A stretch of 64,000 nucleotides of DNA, taken from NCBI RefSeq assembly GCF_048060115.1, contig NZ_JBHMIM010000030.1, forward strand, positions 1 through 64,000. Reading direction: 5' to 3'. The position numbers were made by a program, and so were the translations under genes. Source of the DNA: Micromonospora_E sp048060115 (GTDB lineage: Bacteria; Actinomycetota; Actinomycetes; Mycobacteriales; Micromonosporaceae). Below, piece by piece: positions 42,109-50,425 of this stretch. Positions within the stretch are counted from its first letter, which is position 1, and each line of letters opens with the position of its first letter. The notes under the pieces are model-generated. The model was given only the letters and a program-made list of their open reading frames with translations, was not told the DNA's origin and did not search any database.

Positions 42109-43284
42109 ATGGGTTCCCCGCGCCTGCCCGGCACGCCCCGCCTGCTGCGAGCGCTCAACGACCGGGCCGCGCTGGAGCTGCTCATCGCCCGGGGTCCACT
42201 CACCCGCGCGCAGCTCGGCGAACTGACCGGCCTGTCCAAGGTGACCGCGTCGCAACTGGTCGAACGCCTCGAGGGCCGTGGCCTGGTCGTCCGGGTCGGC
42301 GAGCAGGCCGGCGGGCGAGGGCCCAACGCCCAGCTGTACGCGGTACAGCCGGGCAGCGCGCACGTGGTCGGCGTCGACGTCGGCCCCGACCGAGTGGTCG
42401 CCGCCTGCGCCGACATCGCCGGTACGGTGACCGGCCGGGTCGAGCTGTCCACGAAGGACACCGATGATCCGGTCGGCGTGGTGCACAACGCGGTGGTGCA
42501 GGCCGTCAGCAGCGCCGACGCGCAGCTGGCCGGCGTACGGCGGGTGGTGCTGGGCACCCCCGGCCTGGTCGATCCGGGCACCGGCGACATCACCTTCGCG
42601 TACAACCTGCCGCGCTGGCACCGTGGCCTGCTGGCCGCCCTGCGCGAGGACCTGGCCACCACAGTGGTGTTCGAGAACGACGTCAACCTCGCGGCGGTCG
42701 CCGAAGCACACGCCGGAGCAGCCCGGGACGTGCCGGACTTCGTGCTGGTCTGGGCCGGCGTCGGAGTCGGTCTGGCGATCATGCTCGGCGGCCGGCTGCA
42801 CCACGGCAGCACCGGCGCGGCCGGCGAGATCGGCTACCTGCCGGTGCCCGGCGCGCCCATTCCGCGTGACCTGTCCCGGCGGGCGAAACCGGCGTTCCAG
42901 CAGGTCGCAGGGGCCGACGCGGTCCGCGCGGTGGCCCGCGAGCACGGCTTCCGGGCGGCCAGCGCCGGGGAAGCGGTGCAGGCCGCGATCGCCGCCGGCA
43001 CCCGGGGCGGACCGCTGCTCGACGAACTGGCCCGCCGGCTGGCGCTCGGCGTCGCCAGCAGCTGCGTCGTGCTCGATCCACCGCTCGTGGTGCTCACCGG
43101 AGAGGTCGGCCGGGCCGGCGGCAGCGCCCTGGCCGAGCGGGTGCAGCACGAGGTAGCCGCGATCACCCTCGTCGCGCCCCGGGTCACGGTCACCGAGGTG
43201 GAGGACGAGCCGGTGCTGCAGGGAGCGTTGCGGATCGCCCTGGACGCGGTTCGAGACGAGGTCTTCGGCTCCACGGTGGGGTGA
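42109..43284 (+). CDS. ROK-family transcriptional regulator
   Basis: The 391-residue protein has an N-terminal winged HTH (LTRAQLGELTGLSKVTASQLVERLEGRGLV, about residues 31-60) and a ROK sugar-kinase-like domain (VVGVDVGPDRVVAACADI, TPGLVDPGTGDI, FENDVNLAAVAEAHAGAA, GVGLAIMLGGRLHHGSTGAAGEIGY). The zinc-binding CxCGxxGCxE motif of classical ROK proteins is missing, so it probably lost zinc, and kinase activity is unlikely. It likely responds to an amino sugar, given the divergent NagZ-like gene. Confidence 0.92.
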   Translation: MGSPRLPGTPRLLRALNDRAALELLIARGPLTRAQLGELTGLSKVTASQLVERLEGRGLVVRVGEQAGGRGPNAQLYAVQPGSAHVVGVDVGPDRVVAACADIAGTVTGRVELSTKDTDDPVGVVHNAVVQAVSSADAQLAGVRRVVLGTPGLVDPGTGDITFAYNLPRWHRGLLAALREDLATTVVFENDVNLAAVAEAHAGAARDVPDFVLVWAGVGVGLAIMLGGRLHHGSTGAAGEIGYLPVPGAPIPRDLSRRAKPAFQQVAGADAVRAVAREHGFRAASAGEAVQAAIAAGTRGGPLLDELARRLALGVASSCVVLDPPLVVLTGEVGRAGGSALAERVQHEVAAITLVAPRVTVTEVEDEPVLQGALRIALDAVRDEVFGSTVG

Positions 43285-43395
43285 ACGGGTGACCCCGGTG
43301 GGTGACCGGCGGCCCCGGCCGGCTGGTGCGTGGCGCCGGCCACCTCCGTCCGGCCGGGTGCGGTGAGCGGCCTGTTGGCGTGGTTGGATGGTCCG

Positions 43396-44193
43396 GTGCC
43401 TACCGTTGCTGACGACTTGGTGATCGAGTTCGACTCCGTGGGCGTGACCCGTTCCGGCACGGCTCTGCTGCAGGACGTCACCCTGCGGGTGCGCCCCGAG
43501 CAGCGCTGGGTGGTGCTCGGCCCCAACGGCGCGGGCAAGACCACCCTGCTGAGCCTCGCCGCCGGCCGGCTGCACCCCACGACCGGTGTGGTGCGGGTCC
43601 TCGGCGAGCAGCTGGGCCGCACCGACCTGGCCGAGCTGCGTACCCGGATCGGGCTGACCACGGCGGCGCTCGCCGAGCGGATTCCCGGCACCGAGCGGGT
43701 GCTCGACGTTGTCCTCACCGCGGCCTGGTCGGTGGTCGGCCGCTGGCGGGAGCGCTACGACGCGATGGACGTCGACCGGGCCCAGGAGCTGCTCGGGCAG
43801 TTCGGCGTCGGTGGTTTCGCCCAGCGCGACTACGGCACCCTGTCCGAAGGGGAACGCAAGCGGGTGCAGATCGCCCGGGCGTTGATGACCGACCCGGAGC
43901 TGCTGCTGCTCGACGAGCCGGCGGCCGGGCTCGATCTCGGCGCGCGCGAGGAACTGGTCGCCCGGCTGGGCACCCTGGCCCAGGACCCGGACGCCCCGGC
44001 GCTGGTGCTGGTCACCCACCATGTCGAGGAGATCCCGCCGGGCTTCAGCCACGCCCTGCTGCTGCGCGAAGGCGTGGTGGTGGCCGCCGGCGAGCTGGCC
44101 GCGACGATCACCGGGGACCACCTGTCGAAGACGTTCGGCCTGCCGTTGGTGGTCGACCGGGTCGGCGACCGCTACACCGCCCGCGCCGTCTGA
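43396..44193 (+). CDS. ABC transporter ATP-binding protein (stand-alone)
   Basis: The 265-residue ATPase has Walker A GPNGAGKTT, the signature LSEGERKRV and Walker B LLLLDEPAAGLD, plus the switch LVTHHVEEIP. The overall layout resembles the YlmA/iron-type or ModF-like subgroup found without an adjacent permease. The transported substrate is unknown. I choose the GTG at 43396 because the domain begins soon after; another GTG at 43363 is in frame. It is followed closely by ribokinase, but a functional link is doubtful. Confidence 0.9.
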   Translation: MPTVADDLVIEFDSVGVTRSGTALLQDVTLRVRPEQRWVVLGPNGAGKTTLLSLAAGRLHPTTGVVRVLGEQLGRTDLAELRTRIGLTTAALAERIPGTERVLDVVLTAAWSVVGRWRERYDAMDVDRAQELLGQFGVGGFAQRDYGTLSEGERKRVQIARALMTDPELLLLDEPAAGLDLGAREELVARLGTLAQDPDAPALVLVTHHVEEIPPGFSHALLLREGVVVAAGELAATITGDHLSKTFGLPLVVDRVGDRYTARAV

Positions 44194-44225
44194 CGACCGC
44201 CCGCGCCCGCCCGATTGGAGAACCC

Positions 44226-45116
44226 GTGACACGCCCGCGGATCGCGGTGGTGGGCAGCGCGAACATGGACCTGGTGGCGACCACGCCCCGCCTGCCGCTG
44301 CCGGGGGAGACCCTGCTCGGCAGCGACTTCGTCATGGTTCCCGGCGGCAAGGGCGCCAACCAGGCGATCGCCGCGGCCCGCGCCGGCGGGGACTGCGTCT
44401 TCCTCGGCGCGGTCGGATCGGACGCGTTCGGGGTCACCCTCACCGGGCGGATCGCCCGGTCCGGCGTGGATACCGGTCAGCTGCGGGTGGTGTACGGGTC
44501 GTCCGGTGTCGCGGTCGTGATGGTCAACACGGCCGGGGAGAACGCGATCGTCGTGACGCCGGGTGCCAACGCGGCGTTGCATGGGCTCACCGAGCCGGAG
44601 CTGGCGGCGATCCGGGCGGCCGACGTACTGGTGGCGCAGCTGGAGATCCCGTTGGGAACGGTGCTGGCGGCCGCGTCGGCGGCCCGCGAGGCGGGCACCC
44701 GGGTGGTGCTCAACGCCGCGCCCGCCCGCCAGCTGCCAGCCGAGTTGCTGGACGCGGTGGACCTGCTGGTGGTCAACGAGGTGGAGGCGCGGGCGATCGT
44801 CGGCGCCGGGCGGGAGAACCCGGCGGCGCTGCTGTCGGTGGTACGCCGAGCGGTGCTCACCCTGGGCGCGGAGGGCGCCTGGTTCGTCGACCGCGACGGT
44901 ACGGTGCAGCACGCGCCGGCGTTCGCGGTGGAGGCGGTGGACACGACCGCGGCGGGGGACGCCTTCACCGGGGCGCTGGCGGTGGCCTGGGGGGAGGGCC
45001 GGGAGCTGGTCGAAGCGGTCCGCTGGGCGTCGGCCGCCGGGGCGGCGTGCGTACGCCGGTTGGGCGCGTCGGTGTCACTGCCGGACCGGGCCGAGATCGA
45101 CGCGTTGGCCGGCTGA
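44226..45116 (+). CDS. rbsK: Ribokinase (PfkB family)
   Basis: The 296-residue kinase has the PfkB signature 1 VPGGKGANQAIAAARAGG and signature 2 DTTAAGDAFTGALAVAWGEG with the catalytic Asp in GDAF. VGSANMDLV at the start is the ribokinase substrate region, binding ribose. It would phosphorylate D-ribose for the pentose phosphate pathway. The start is GTG at 44226. No rbs transporter is adjacent, so the ribose may come from nucleoside salvage. Confidence 0.95.
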   Translation: MTRPRIAVVGSANMDLVATTPRLPLPGETLLGSDFVMVPGGKGANQAIAAARAGGDCVFLGAVGSDAFGVTLTGRIARSGVDTGQLRVVYGSSGVAVVMVNTAGENAIVVTPGANAALHGLTEPELAAIRAADVLVAQLEIPLGTVLAAASAAREAGTRVVLNAAPARQLPAELLDAVDLLVVNEVEARAIVGAGRENPAALLSVVRRAVLTLGAEGAWFVDRDGTVQHAPAFAVEAVDTTAAGDAFTGALAVAWGEGRELVEAVRWASAAGAACVRRLGASVSLPDRAEIDALAG

Positions 45117-45180
45117 ACCAGGTCGCCGTGGTTGGCCGATTGCCCGGCGGGCAGTGGCGCGGGTGCGCGATCATCGAGAC

Positions 45181-45588
45181 ATGCGAGTCATTCTCAACCT
45201 GCTCTGGCTCATCTTCGGCGGCGGCATCGTGCTCGGCCTCGCGTACGGGTTGGCGGCGCTGATCTGCTTCGCGCTGATCGTCACTATCCCGTTCGGGGTG
45301 GCGTCGTTGCGGTTGGCCTACTACTCCCTGTGGCCGTTCGGCCGGACGCTGGTGGCCAAGCCCGGGGCTGGGATCGGCTCCGGGTTGGCGAACATCCTCT
45401 GGGTGGTGCTGGCCGGTTGGTGGCTGGCGCTCACCCACATCGTCACCGGTTTCACCCTCTGCCTGACGATCATCGGTATCCCGTTCGGCATCGCCAACTT
45501 CAAGCTGGTCCCGGCGGCGTTCTGGCCGTTGGGTCGCGAGGTGGTCGACGTCGAGGACCTACGCCGTCCCGGCCTGGTCCGCGTCTGA
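45181..45588 (+). CDS. YccF domain membrane protein
   Basis: The 135-residue protein has two YccF repeats, each with the hydrophobic pattern (LNLLWLIFGGGIVLGLAYGLAALICFALIVTIPFGVASLRLAYYSLWPFGR, then ANILWVVLAGWWLALTHIVTGFTLCLTIIGIPFGIANFKLVPAAFWPLGR). Function is unknown. No ribosome site precedes the ATG, which suggests a leaderless transcript. Its last 30 bp overlap the convergent gene at 45559. Confidence 0.92.
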   Translation: MRVILNLLWLIFGGGIVLGLAYGLAALICFALIVTIPFGVASLRLAYYSLWPFGRTLVAKPGAGIGSGLANILWVVLAGWWLALTHIVTGFTLCLTIIGIPFGIANFKLVPAAFWPLGREVVDVEDLRRPGLVRV

Positions 45589-46038
45589 CGTCGTCGCGGT
45601 CTCCCGCGCGCCGAGCGCAGCGGGCGGGACGCTACGGCCGGAGAGCCGTTCGTAGCGTTGCCGCGCGGCCTGGGCGGTGCCCAGGCCGAGCCCGAAGGCG
45701 ATCACCTGCCAGGTGAGGCCCCGTTGCCGGGCGGTCTCCAGCAAGCCCAACTCGACCGCGTCGAGGTCGGCCCGGACCGGTGCGATCAGCGTCAGCGCCG
45801 CGAGCAGGTCGGTCTGGTCGAGCGGCGGCTCGTCCGTCTCGGCCGCCGCGCCGCCGACGGCCAGGGCCAGCACCAGCCGGACGGTTTCGTACGGATCGAC
45901 CATCTCGGCGTGCAGGTGGCGGTGCCGCCGGGTGGGTGTGTCGGCGTGCCGCTCGGCGATCCGCGCCAGCGCGGCGTGCGTGCGGTGTGCCCGGGACCGG
46001 GCCGCGTCGGGCGGGACGAACGAGTCGTCGACAGTCAT
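45559..46038 (-). CDS. Putative HTH DNA-binding protein
   Basis: The 159-residue protein has an acidic helical middle and a C-terminal HTH-like segment (LLETARQRGLTWQVIAFGLGLGTAQAARQRYERL) of a type seen in actinobacterial DNA-binding proteins. The N-terminus is His/Arg-rich. Its ATG at 46038 lies 6 nt after a -10 element of a strong promoter, so it is predicted to be leaderless. The regulated genes are unknown. Confidence 0.75.
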   Translation of the reverse strand: MTVDDSFVPPDAARSRAHRTHAALARIAERHADTPTRRHRHLHAEMVDPYETVRLVLALAVGGAAAETDEPPLDQTDLLAALTLIAPVRADLDAVELGLLETARQRGLTWQVIAFGLGLGTAQAARQRYERLSGRSVPPAALGARETATTSDADQAGTA

Positions 46039-46044
46039 GCCCCG

Positions 46045-46073
46045 ATCCAATCACTCGCATCTCCGGTTGTCAA
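46045..46073 (-). promoter_or_regulatory. Strong sigma-70 promoter for leaderless gene
   Basis: On the minus strand TTGACA (46068-46073) and TTGGAT (46045-46050) have a 17-bp spacer, and the ATG at 46038 follows after 6 nt. This places the transcription start at or next to the initiation codon. Confidence 0.7.
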
Positions 46074-46130
46074 CTGACTGTTTTCAACAAGCTGTTTAAG
46101 GTCTTGCTTGCTCGTCTGTTGCTGGACTTG

Positions 46131-46640
46131 TCAGGTCGTGAACGCCACCAGGTAACCGGTCACCTCGTCCGGCCGGTCGAGATCCAGCAACAGGCTGCGG
46201 AACACGCCGTCGACCGGCTCGGACAACTGCTCGACGCCGGACACCGTCACCGCCTGGTCCGGGCGCCAGGTGTCACTTGTCGAGTGTGCGGTGTCGCGAA
46301 CCGCCCGCAGACCCGGCTCCGGCTGCGGGAAACCGCTGTCGGCCAGGAACCGGGGGAGCTCACCGGCCGGGAACCGGAACATCGCCGTCAGATGCCAGTC
46401 CAGTGCGCTCTGGAACGATGTCGACAGCAGCACCGTTCCCGGCGGCAGCCGTACCTTGGCATTGGCCTCGACCTCGGCGGCGCTCAACGTCCGCGCCGTC
46501 CGGTCGGCGGCGGGGTCACCGCCGCGCTCGACGGCCTGCCCGGCCGCGCCGCCCGCCACCGCGCCGCATCCACTGAGCGCCAAGACCGCCGTCAGCGCCG
46601 CGGCCACCACCACGACAAGCCCGGATCCTTTGGTACGCAT
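46131..46640 (-). CDS. Secreted lipoprotein of unknown function
   Basis: The 169-residue protein has a lipoprotein signal peptide with the lipobox LSGC, so Cys25 would carry lipid on the outer face of the membrane. The mature domain (VRLPPGTVLLSTSFQSALDWHLTAMFRFPAGELPRFLADSG) has no recognised family. The ATG at 46640 is preceded by TAGCAT at 7 nt, consistent with leaderless expression. It lies 23 bp downstream of a coiled-coil protein gene on the same strand. Confidence 0.8.
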   Translation of the reverse strand: MRTKGSGLVVVVAAALTAVLALSGCGAVAGGAAGQAVERGGDPAADRTARTLSAAEVEANAKVRLPPGTVLLSTSFQSALDWHLTAMFRFPAGELPRFLADSGFPQPEPGLRAVRDTAHSTSDTWRPDQAVTVSGVEQLSEPVDGVFRSLLLDLDRPDEVTGYLVAFTT

Positions 46641-46663
46641 GCCGCGAATGCTAGGCCGTTCGG

Positions 46664-47467
46664 TCAATCCGCCGCCGGCGGAACCTGCTCGTCCTCGCCG
46701 AGCCGGTCGGCTCCGCGCCGACGCAGCATGCGCAGCCCGGGGATCCCGGCGACCGCCAGCTTCAGATCCCGGGTCACCTCCAGCAGGCTGTGGATGTCCG
46801 GGCCGACCCGGTCCAGAGTGGCCAGGATCGGCAGTACGTCGGACTGCATGTGTCGGGTCAGCCGGGGCAGCTCGTCCACCAGCTTGACCGCCGCGTCGAC
46901 CTCGTCTTCGCTGAGCTGCTCGACGAAATGCCGGGCCATCGGCGCACCGCGTCGCAGTGTCGGCTCGTACTCACCGAGGAGTTCGGCGGAGCGCCCGGCG
47001 ATCTGCTCGCTGCGCTCGACCACCCGGCTCGCGCCGAGCGCCACCCGGTCGGCATCGGTCAGCAACGTCTCCGCGGCCGCCGCCACCCGGGTCGCCGCCG
47101 CCACCGCCGTGGTGGCAGCCGTGGCGATCGTCTCCACCCGGCGGGTCGCCTCCTCCGTCTCGTTGACCACCCGCGCACTGCGGTCGAGCAGCACCTCGAC
47201 CCGGTCCACCACCGTGCCGACCCGCTGCACCAACGCCTCGATCTCGTCCAGTACGGCGAACGCCCGCGCCGGCACCGCCGCGTACCCGGCGGCCAACCGA
47301 CCCAGCTGTGACGTGACCTGGCCGGCCTGACCGGTCGCCCGGCCGGCTACCCCGGTGACGGTGTCGGTGACCTGCCCGGCAACCCCGGACACGGTGTCGG
47401 TGACCTGACCGGCCGCCGACCGGGTGAACGCGAGGAGGTTTGCCGGAGTCGGCAGCGGAAGTGGCAT
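46664..47467 (-). CDS. Coiled-coil protein of unknown function
   Basis: The 267-residue protein is dominated by Ala/Val/Thr-rich helices with heptad character. It includes an internal repeat in which GQVTDTVSGVAGQVTDTVTG appears (about residues 20-40), then a long helix to residue about 190. A short basic end (LRMLRRRGADRLGEDEQ) follows. Such proteins are often mislabelled as RuBisCO-like in actinobacteria, but no catalytic residues are present. Association with the membrane is possible. Divergent from the 47594 gene. Confidence 0.75.
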   Translation of the reverse strand: MPLPLPTPANLLAFTRSAAGQVTDTVSGVAGQVTDTVTGVAGRATGQAGQVTSQLGRLAAGYAAVPARAFAVLDEIEALVQRVGTVVDRVEVLLDRSARVVNETEEATRRVETIATAATTAVAAATRVAAAAETLLTDADRVALGASRVVERSEQIAGRSAELLGEYEPTLRRGAPMARHFVEQLSEDEVDAAVKLVDELPRLTRHMQSDVLPILATLDRVGPDIHSLLEVTRDLKLAVAGIPGLRMLRRRGADRLGEDEQVPPAAD

Positions 47468-47593
47468 CCACTCATTGTGCGGCCAGTCGGCCACCGCCGC
47501 CCGGTTCCCCGCCGCTGGCACCGGTCTGGCACTGTGGAACACCCCGACGACGCGATCCGACTCGGGCGGTCGTCCGAGAGGAGCCATGGTCAG

Positions 47594-48154
47594 GTGGACA
47601 AGGGCTGGCGGAACGCTCTCGCCGGGGTCGGTGTGCTGGTCGGGCTGGTCATGATGCTGTGCCTGCCCGGGTTCGTCGCGCTCGCCCTGCCCGACGACGG
47701 TCCGCGACTGACCGACCGGCTCGACGTCGGCTACGGCGTGTCCATCGAGCCGCCCACCGACGCCAGGCTCACCGTCGAATCCCGGCCCGGCTCCGGGGAC
47801 GTCGCAATCGATGTCGGCGACGGCGTGGAGCTGGCCCTGACCGCCCGGCGGTTCGTCGGCGAGCCACAGACCTTCATCGACCACGCCATCGAACGGCTGA
47901 GCTGGGACGTGCTCGACCCGTCCGCCGAACTCGAGCGGGTGCGGTTGCCCGGCTCCGGCTTCGTCGGGGTCCGGCAGGACCTGCCCGACTGGTTCGACGA
48001 CGGATTCGGCGGCTGCCTCACCGTCGTCGCGGCTGGCCCGGCGAGCGGGCGAACCGGCGTGACCGCCACGGTTGTCGGGGTGGCCGACTGCGCCGCCGTG
48101 CCCCCTGCGGTGCAGCGCGCGATCGACAGTCTGCGTACTGAGGAGTCGCCGTGA
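47594..48154 (+). CDS. Single-helix membrane-anchored protein, unknown
   Basis: The 186-residue protein has one N-terminal membrane helix (ALAGVGVLVGLVMMLCLPGFVALAL, about residues 8-32) and an extracytoplasmic domain with a beta-rich pattern (GYGVSIEPPTDARLTVESRPGSGDVAIDVGDGVELALTARRF) and a Cys pair (GGCLTVV and VADCAAV). The start is GTG at 47594 with GAGAGGAG about 11 nt upstream. The stop overlaps the PrsW GTG start, so the two are coupled and this may be a substrate or partner of the protease. Confidence 0.75.
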   Translation: MDKGWRNALAGVGVLVGLVMMLCLPGFVALALPDDGPRLTDRLDVGYGVSIEPPTDARLTVESRPGSGDVAIDVGDGVELALTARRFVGEPQTFIDHAIERLSWDVLDPSAELERVRLPGSGFVGVRQDLPDWFDDGFGGCLTVVAAGPASGRTGVTATVVGVADCAAVPPAVQRAIDSLRTEESP

Positions 48155-49812
48155 CGAGCCCGGCCTGGACCCCGGTGCGGGTCCCCAGCTTCTGGCTGCT
48201 GACCGGCACCGTCGGCTTCACCAGCCTGGGGCTGATCGTGTTCCTGCTGTTCCTGGCCTTCACCACACCGCTGTCGGCGCTGGTGGCGCTCCCGCTGGTC
48301 GCCGCGTACACGGTGGCCGTGCTGTTGGTCGTCCGGTCGATCGATCAGCTGGCCCGGCGACCCTGGTGGCTGGTGGCGCTGGCCTTCGGCTGGGGCGCCA
48401 CCGTCTCGGTGGCCGTCGGCGCCGGTTCGAGCTGGTTCCTGGACGACATTCTCGCCAAGACCGTCTCGCCGTGGTTCGCCGCGCTGTGGGGCGCGGCACT
48501 GGTCGCCCCGACGGCCGAGGAGTTGGCCAAGGGCGCGGGGGTGCTGCTGCTCTTCCTCGCCGCCCGCCCACACCTGCGGACCGTCTTCGCCGGCGCTGTC
48601 TACGGCGCGATCGTCGGGGTCGGGTTCGCCGCCGTCGAGGACCTCGGCTACGCCCTGATCGCGGCCGACGATCCGCTGCCCGACGACGTGTCCGCCGCCG
48701 CCTCGATGGTGGTGCTGCGAGCGCTGGTGCCCGGAGTGGCCGGCCATGCGCTGTTCACCGCGACGTTCGGCGCCGGCGTCACCTACCTGCTGCTGCGGTC
48801 CGACCGGAGCATGGCCCGGCGGGTCGGCGTGCTGGTCGCCGCGATCGGGCTCTCCTGGCTGACGCACGCCGCGGTGAACGCGCCGTTCGCGCTGGCCGTC
48901 CCGACCTGGCCGCAGCCCGCCGGCGACCTCGCCGGCTACCTGCTGATCGTCTGGGTGCCTACCGCGGCGGCGGTGTGGTGGCTGGCCCGGCTGCGCCGGG
49001 TCGAGATCCGTCAGGCCGTTCGACGCCTGGTGAGCGCCGAGCCGCCGGCGGCGACGGAATCCGAGGCTCAGGCGCTGACCGGCTACGTGGACCGGGCGCG
49101 GGTGCGCCGGCTGGTCCGCGATGGGGTGGCACCGGCGACCCGCGCAGCGGCCGGCCGGGCGGTACGCGAGGTGCAGCGCGCGCTGCTGGCGTTGGCCGAT
49201 GAGATGACCCGCCCCGCCGCCGCAGCGGCACCTGCGGCGGCCCCGGTGGTGCTGTTGCATGCAACCGCACTGCCGCCGTACCCGGCACTGCCGGTCTATC
49301 CCACCGCGTTGCCGGTCTATCCGGCCGGGCCGGGCGAGTGGCCGGCTCCGCTGACCGGTCAGCCGGCGGTGCCGGCCTATCCGGGTTACCCGGCTCGTCC
49401 GGGCTGGTACCCGGGCTACCCGCCGTATCCGCCGCCGGGCTACCCGCCAGTCGCGCCGCCGCCCGCGCAGCCGAGCCCGCTGGAGCAGGCGCGCACCAGG
49501 CTGGAGCGGGCGCGTACCGCCCTGCGTGAGGTCGCCGGGGACGACCAGCTGCCAGAGATGCCGGCCCGGCCCGACACCGGCCTGCGCCCGGTCGCTCTCG
49601 TGGCCGTGCTGCTGCTGGGAGCGGCCGGCGTGTTCCACTGGGCGGCTGCACTGACGGCGGTCGTGCTCGCCGTGGCCTGGTTGATCAGGTCACGGGTTAC
49701 CGGCAGGGCGGTACGCCCGGTCGATCTGGCGGCCACCGCCGTAGCCGTGGCCAGTCTGCACCTGTGGGCGGCGAGCCTGCTGGCGGTGGCGTTGTTCGCG
49801 CACGAGTTCTGA
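48151..49812 (+). CDS. PrsW-family intramembrane metalloprotease with C-terminal extension
   Basis: The 553-residue protein has a PrsW domain over about residues 10-290, with the conserved residues visible in order: Glu123-Glu124 in PTAEELAKG, Glu163 in GFAAVEDLGY, His199 in GVAGHALFTATF and His239 in WLTHAAVN. PrsW proteases cut anti-sigma factors or other membrane proteins. The C-terminal half is unusual: a cytosolic Arg-rich segment, then a Pro/Tyr-rich stretch (about residues 370-445 with repeats of PVYP and GYP), and two more helices (about 480-553). The start GTG overlaps the upstream stop. Confidence 0.9.
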   Translation: MTSPAWTPVRVPSFWLLTGTVGFTSLGLIVFLLFLAFTTPLSALVALPLVAAYTVAVLLVVRSIDQLARRPWWLVALAFGWGATVSVAVGAGSSWFLDDILAKTVSPWFAALWGAALVAPTAEELAKGAGVLLLFLAARPHLRTVFAGAVYGAIVGVGFAAVEDLGYALIAADDPLPDDVSAAASMVVLRALVPGVAGHALFTATFGAGVTYLLLRSDRSMARRVGVLVAAIGLSWLTHAAVNAPFALAVPTWPQPAGDLAGYLLIVWVPTAAAVWWLARLRRVEIRQAVRRLVSAEPPAATESEAQALTGYVDRARVRRLVRDGVAPATRAAAGRAVREVQRALLALADEMTRPAAAAAPAAAPVVLLHATALPPYPALPVYPTALPVYPAGPGEWPAPLTGQPAVPAYPGYPARPGWYPGYPPYPPPGYPPVAPPPAQPSPLEQARTRLERARTALREVAGDDQLPEMPARPDTGLRPVALVAVLLLGAAGVFHWAAALTAVVLAVAWLIRSRVTGRAVRPVDLAATAVAVASLHLWAASLLAVALFAHEF

Positions 49813-50331
49813 GGTGCCGGCGGGCAGCCGGGCACGGTCGCGCGCCGGTGCGCTCGTCTCGGCGAGGGCCTCGGCGTCCAGCGCGGCCTCGACCGCGCGC
49901 CGTAGCGCCCGGTGGATGCGGCCCATCCGCAGCGCGTCGCGGCTGGACACCAACAGCACCGGAGTGCCCCGCACCTCCGCCCAGAGTTCGAGCAGATGCG
50001 CGCCCCGGTCGTACGAGTCGTCGAGCAGGCCGAGCAGCAGGTCGGCCAAGGGCACGATGACAAGTCCGACGAGGATGGAACCGCCGATCAGCGTGATCGT
50101 GACCGTCGGCGAGGCGCTGATGGTCAACGCCGTGACGAGGCCGAGGATCGCGGTGACCACTGGCGCGAGGAAGGCGACCCCGACCATCCCCCGGCCAGCC
50201 AGGGCACTCCACGATCGGGCACCGCGCCGCTGCCAGATCCGGTGCAGGTCGGTGAGCGGATGTCGTTGCTGGTCCACCCGGATCTCAGCAGAGGTTATGT
50301 GTACCGATTTGTCATCGTAGTAGGTAGTCAA
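49690..50331 (-). CDS. DUF6232 family membrane protein
   Basis: The 213-residue protein matches DUF6232: YYDDKSVHITSAEIRVDQQRHPLTDLHRIWQRRG, two helices (AFLAPVVTAILGLVTALTI and GSILVGLVIVPLADLLLGLL), then ELWAEVRGTPVLLVSSRDALRMGRIHRALRRAVEAAL. The start is TTG at 50331, with GAGGAGG 8 nt upstream. The last 41 codons lie antisense to the PrsW gene. They are Arg/Gln-rich and unlike the family, so the stop may have been lost and the tail acquired. Confidence 0.8.
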   Translation of the reverse strand: MTTYYDDKSVHITSAEIRVDQQRHPLTDLHRIWQRRGARSWSALAGRGMVGVAFLAPVVTAILGLVTALTISASPTVTITLIGGSILVGLVIVPLADLLLGLLDDSYDRGAHLLELWAEVRGTPVLLVSSRDALRMGRIHRALRRAVEAALDAEALAETSAPARDRARLPAGTSELVREQRHRQQARRPQVQTGHGYGGGRQIDRAYRPAGNP

Positions 50332-50425
50332 CCGGCTGCCCTCCTCACGTTGTGGATCACGTTACCCACTCTCTGGCGTTGGCCGTAGGCTGTCTCACAA
50401 CGCGACGTCAATGGGGAGGTCTGCC

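Noticed and set aside
42088..44232. 714-residue minus-strand frame opposite ROK and ABC ATPase genes
   Set aside because: Both plus-strand proteins carry full family motifs; the long frame is a GC-bias artefact.
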